Shown in pieces: positions 61,315 through 64,000 of a stretch of 64,000 nucleotides of DNA. The stretch is from Segatella paludivivens DSM 17968 = JCM 13650 (lineage in GTDB: Bacteria > Bacteroidota > Bacteroidia > Bacteroidales > Bacteroidaceae). The position numbers were made by a program, and so were the translations under genes. The DNA is taken from contig NZ_KB890628.1 in assembly GCF_000373185.1 (NCBI RefSeq), forward strand, positions 48,236 to 112,235, in the 5' to 3' direction. The notes under the pieces are model-generated. The model was not told the origin of the DNA. It was given only the letters and a program-made list of their open reading frames with translations, and did no database searches. Every line of letters begins with the position of its first letter. Within the stretch, counting starts at the first letter, position 1.

Positions 61315-62739
61315 TTATTCCGGATCTTGTGTCAGTTCTGTTATTTTGCCCATGAGAAACTTAGCTTTGTCAAGCAAAGAAGCTTTGTGATGATTGAAAT
61401 TCGGTTCCTCAGAGACATTCATATTATTATCCAACACTTTTTTTCTAGGTTCATCGGCAATTTTGCTTGTTGTATTATCTTCAGCAGAAATTTTGAATGT
61501 TATAGAATTATTTTCTTCTGGTTCTTCTTCTTCAACTTTATCTTCAGTTAGTTCGTTTTCATCATAATTTTCTTGTACATCATGATCGTCTTCTGGTTCA
61601 TCTTCAACAGTTGGTGCTGGCGTGAATTCATTTTCATTTTTAAAACCAAAATCAAATATCTTTCTCTTGTAAGGCTTGTATAGTTTTTCTATCAATGATT
61701 CAAAATAATTATCATCTGTAGAATCAATAAGTCCGTCCTCTTCTTCGTCTTCAAAGCCAGTCGCGAGGATAGTTACTTTGGCATTTTTGCCAAGAGTATT
61801 GTCGTTGCTAACACCCCATATAACGTCAATATTTGGATCTAGTGCATCCATAAATTGGTCTATTTCGTTCATTTCGCTAACTAGAAGTGGATAGTCCTTA
61901 CTAGTATATATGTTAAGCAATATTCGTTTTGCTTTGTCAATTTCGTTTCCATATATAAGTGGTGAATCCAATGCGTCAACAACAGATTTCTCTACACGGT
62001 GTTCACCTTCTCCTTGTCCCATAGCCATTATCGCACCTCCACCTCCTCGAAGAGTTGATTCAACATCGCAGAAGTCTAGGTTTATGTCGCCTTGAACGGT
62101 TATGAGTTCAGATATAGATTTTGTGGCATCGCTAAGTATCTGGTCGGCTCGTTTGAAAGCATCTTTCACGGCAACTTCTTCATTAGAGAATATGTCGCAT
62201 ATTCTTTCATTATTTATAATTAGCAGGGCATCAACATTTTTGCGCATTTCTTCAACGCCGTGTAGTGCCTTTATTATTTTTTTTCTTTTTTCAAAATAAA
62301 ACGGGATCGTAACGATACCGATAGTGAGTATTCCCATTTTCTTTGCTTCACTAGCTATAATTGGGGCAGCACCAGTTCCTGTGCCTCCACCCATTCCTGC
62401 TGTTATGAATACCATTTTTGTGCCGTCATCAAGTAGTTTATGTATTTGTTCTATACTCGACACTGCTGCGTCTTTGCCTATTTCTGGGTTAGCTCCTGCA
62501 CCAAGTCCTGTGTCGCCGAGTGGAAGTTTCACTGTGACAGGTGATTTTTGCAAAGATTGACTATCAGTATTAAGTACAGCGAAAGTAACATTTACAATAC
62601 CTTCACGATACATATTGTTGACAGCGTTGCATCCTCCTCCGCCAACTCCAATAACTTTTATGATTCCTTTCGACTTGTCTTCTATTGGTCCAAAGTCAAC
62701 TAAAGGTTGTTTATCGTTTTTCTCTTCAAAATCCTCCAT
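61315..62739 (-). CDS. ftsZ: Cell division GTPase FtsZ (divergent, outside a division cluster)
   Basis: 474 residues. The tubulin-type core is intact: 'GVGGGGCNAVNNM' (about 31-43), 'FAVLNTDSQSL', signature GGGTGTG at 117-123, and the T7 loop N-L-D-F-C-D needed for GTP hydrolysis. Oddities are 'FYFEKRKKIIKALHG' where FtsZ usually has F-x-F-E-G, 'STLRGGGGAIMAMG' and a long acidic C-terminal linker (about 370-440). The tail ends 'LLDKAKFLMGKITELT' with no visible IPAFLR-type peptide that would bind FtsA. No ftsA or ftsQ precedes it; upstream is non-coding repeat DNA and an rRNA operon. It may be the only FtsZ or a paralog. Confidence 0.9.
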   Translation of the reverse strand: MEDFEEKNDKQPLVDFGPIEDKSKGIIKVIGVGGGGCNAVNNMYREGIVNVTFAVLNTDSQSLQKSPVTVKLPLGDTGLGAGANPEIGKDAAVSSIEQIHKLLDDGTKMVFITAGMGGGTGTGAAPIIASEAKKMGILTIGIVTIPFYFEKRKKIIKALHGVEEMRKNVDALLIINNERICDIFSNEEVAVKDAFKRADQILSDATKSISELITVQGDINLDFCDVESTLRGGGGAIMAMGQGEGEHRVEKSVVDALDSPLIYGNEIDKAKRILLNIYTSKDYPLLVSEMNEIDQFMDALDPNIDVIWGVSNDNTLGKNAKVTILATGFEDEEEDGLIDSTDDNYFESLIEKLYKPYKRKIFDFGFKNENEFTPAPTVEDEPEDDHDVQENYDENELTEDKVEEEEPEENNSITFKISAEDNTTSKIADEPRKKVLDNNMNVSEEPNFNHHKASLLDKAKFLMGKITELTQDPE

Positions 62740-62827
62740 ATCTCATTTCTAAGTGTAAAGTTAATGTAAACGTGGGCATAAATATCAAGCATGTTTGAAT
62801 ATTATCCTGATTTGAGCCCATTTAATG

Positions 62828-62858
62828 CAAAGATACTGTAAGCCGAACACAATACAAA
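62828..62858 (-). promoter_or_regulatory. ftsZ promoter, diverged member of the promoter cassette
   Basis: On the minus strand TTTG (62855-62858), a 19-nt spacer and TATCTTTG (62828-62835) form the promoter. The -7 box, the spacer length and the A-rich stretch beyond the -33 resemble the helicase and aroA cassettes, though the ACGAGTGG core is replaced. The leader is about 85 nt. Confidence 0.6.
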
Positions 62859-63122
62859 ATAAAAAGGACTTTTTTTTAGTTAATCATATTTTTCCTTTGT
62901 TTACTTGTCTGATGGTTAATATCGTCATTTCAATAATTAAGATAATATAACCAACTGGATATTTATACTCTGTCCTTTTATTATAAAAATAACAACTTCT
63001 TAAACAAAAGGTTAGAACGTATGTAGACCTGAAATAATCTTAAGGTGTTCGACCAATTTTAAATACAAGTACTATATTAAGATTTCAAGAATCATGCTAA
63101 TACTCATATAATTGGAGAAATT

Positions 63123-63515
63123 GTACATAGGTTTTGCAAATAAACAAGCGTCGAAACGTCTATCGGCTGTCTATGAGTACGTTATATGCTATTTTTGTAA
63201 TACAATAGTGTCGGGCAAACGTCAAATAGCATTTCCGTTTCTATATAGAAACGCAAACTTTACATCATAGAAACGGAAACTTTGTGTCGTAGCAACAGAA
63301 ACGTTTCCACGTAAAAATGCAAACGTTACGTCGTAGAAACGTTTTTTCGATGAAATAAAACGATATGTTTATTCGTCTGTTATGAGATAGCTACAAATTA
63401 CACTGCCGTGACGCTTGATTAATGTTAATTTGAAAAGTAGCGTGCTGATAATCAATGCCTTGACACTTCGACGCTAGTATTTCTTAAAAGTACTATGTGC
63501 GCGCGTGCGCGTGTA
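63123..63515. repeat. Repeat element C: third copy of the palindrome-rich family
   Basis: The left end has GTACATAGG then GCGTCGAAACGTC; the right end has the inverse GACACTTCGACGC (63457-63470) and an alternating tract ATGTGCGCGCGTGCGCGTGTA (63495-63515). The interior (63236-63345) has CCGTTTCTATATAGAAACG, AAACTTT(A/G)(C/T)(A/G)TC units and ACGTTTCCACGTA, closely matching the arms of element A. No coding frame is visible between ftsZ (62739) and the rRNA promoter (63806); outside the element the DNA is AT-rich without obvious features. Confidence 0.78.
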
Positions 63516-63805
63516 ATAGAGAAGTATTCAGTATTTATTTTGATGTATAAATTATAGGTACACAAAATATTTATATATAATAATGTGTAAATAAGATACT
63601 GTAACTGAATTACCTATGTTTTTGATTTTATTATCTGCCTGTTTTGATTATCAAGAGTGCCTCTCTTTGGCTAGACGTTTGTTGTAGCGAAGTCGCTTTT
63701 ATTGCTCAAATTAGTAATTTTAAGACGGAATATATCAATAAAAATGCTTTGAATGTAAACTAAATGGAAAAAAATGAGTAAAAAACAAACTTTTTCATTA
63801 AAACA

Positions 63806-63837
63806 TTTGCGAGTCTAGAAAAATTGCTATACTTTTG
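63806..63837 (+). promoter_or_regulatory. rRNA operon promoter
   Basis: TTTG (63806-63809), a 20-nt spacer and TACTTTTG (63830-63837) match the Bacteroidetes consensus, and an A/T-rich upstream stretch resembles an UP element. Confidence 0.72.
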
Positions 63838-63844
63838 CAATCGC

Positions 63845-64000
63845 TTTCGCCTCAAAACGAATAGCGATTAAACTTTTAGAAATAGAAGTTAAAAGAAAGA
63901 GTTCTTTGAAAAGATTTACATAGACAGAAAAGTAGTACAAGAAGCGAGTGCTGAGATTTATTTCGGTACTCGGGTAAAAAGAAACAAACCGTCATCGGAT
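63845..64000 (+). other. Leader of an rRNA operon (16S gene begins beyond the window)
   Basis: The segment AAAGAGTTCTTTGAAAAGAT (63895-63914) followed by TTACATAGACAGAAAAGTAG is the familiar leader before 16S rRNA in Prevotella and Bacteroides. The mature 16S start (AGAGTTTGATC) is not reached, so the rRNA itself is not annotated. Confidence 0.8.

Overview
The window reads as chromosomal DNA of a Bacteroidetes bacterium, most likely a Prevotellaceae member. The evidence is a SusC/SusD pair, three type IX secretion (T9SS) genes (sprA/sov, porX, porW/sprE), a meso-diaminopimelate dehydrogenase, a Bacteroidetes-type Mrp ATPase, AT-rich intergenic DNA, many promoters of the Bacteroidetes type (TTTG, 19-20 nt, then TAnnTTTG), and an rRNA-operon leader of Prevotella/Bacteroides type at the right edge. 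I see no insertion sequence, prophage, CRISPR array or tRNA. Genus is inferred by recognition; no database was searched.

Layout. 1-3.9 kb: a SusD (cut by the left edge) and SusC pair on the minus strand. 4.1-7.1 kb: a GNAT acetyltransferase, then a BlaI-type repressor with an M56 (BlaR1-like) membrane metalloprotease whose C-terminus carries carboxypeptidase-regulatory-like and TonB-C modules; two perfect palindromic operators lie at the blaI promoter. 7.3-8.35 kb: a non-coding element with ~248-bp near-perfect inverted arms and a core of iteron-like palindromes. 8.4-10 kb: an FMN-binding protein and ddh. 10.2-18.4 kb: ruvA and the giant sprA. 18.4-26.2 kb: nadB, a small membrane protein with dacB and an MscS channel, a lipoprotein, a Pif1/RecD-like helicase and trxA. 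26.3-33.6 kb: one six-gene minus-strand operon, aroA - Cys-cluster membrane protein - metal ABC permease - porW - porX - tsaE. 33.8-36.6 kb: a secreted GH2 enzyme. 36.7-37.2 kb: a second repeat element. 37.4-40.6 kb: a Fur-family regulator divergent from a His/Cys-rich membrane protein and a TonB-dependent receptor, suggesting metal acquisition. 40.6-48.1 kb: a nine-gene minus-strand operon mixing a MATE exporter, a cytidylate-kinase-like protein, a phosphodiesterase, rmlB, purT and a dTDP-3-amino-sugar pathway (3,4-ketoisomerase, FemAB-like N-acyltransferase, PLP aminotransferase). 48.2-55.2 kb: a subtilase, xseA-xseB, ilvE, a DUF975 protein, trmB, an orphan transcription unit (candidate small RNA), and mrp. 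55.3-61.1 kb: a tripartite efflux operon (coiled-coil protein, TolC, HlyD, two ABC-2 permeases, no ATPase). 61.3-62.7 kb: an ftsZ outside any division cluster with an atypical C-terminus. 63.1-63.5 kb: a third repeat element. 63.8-64 kb: promoter and leader of an rRNA operon.

How the genes fit together. SprA is the outer-membrane T9SS translocon, PorW a T9SS lipoprotein, and PorX the response regulator that controls T9SS. The sugar operon makes a nucleotide-linked 3-amino-3,6-dideoxyhexose, probably for surface polysaccharide. The most notable non-coding signals are the three-member repeat family, the near-identical promoter-plus-hairpin cassette in front of the helicase and aroA operons, and the orphan transcript upstream of mrp.
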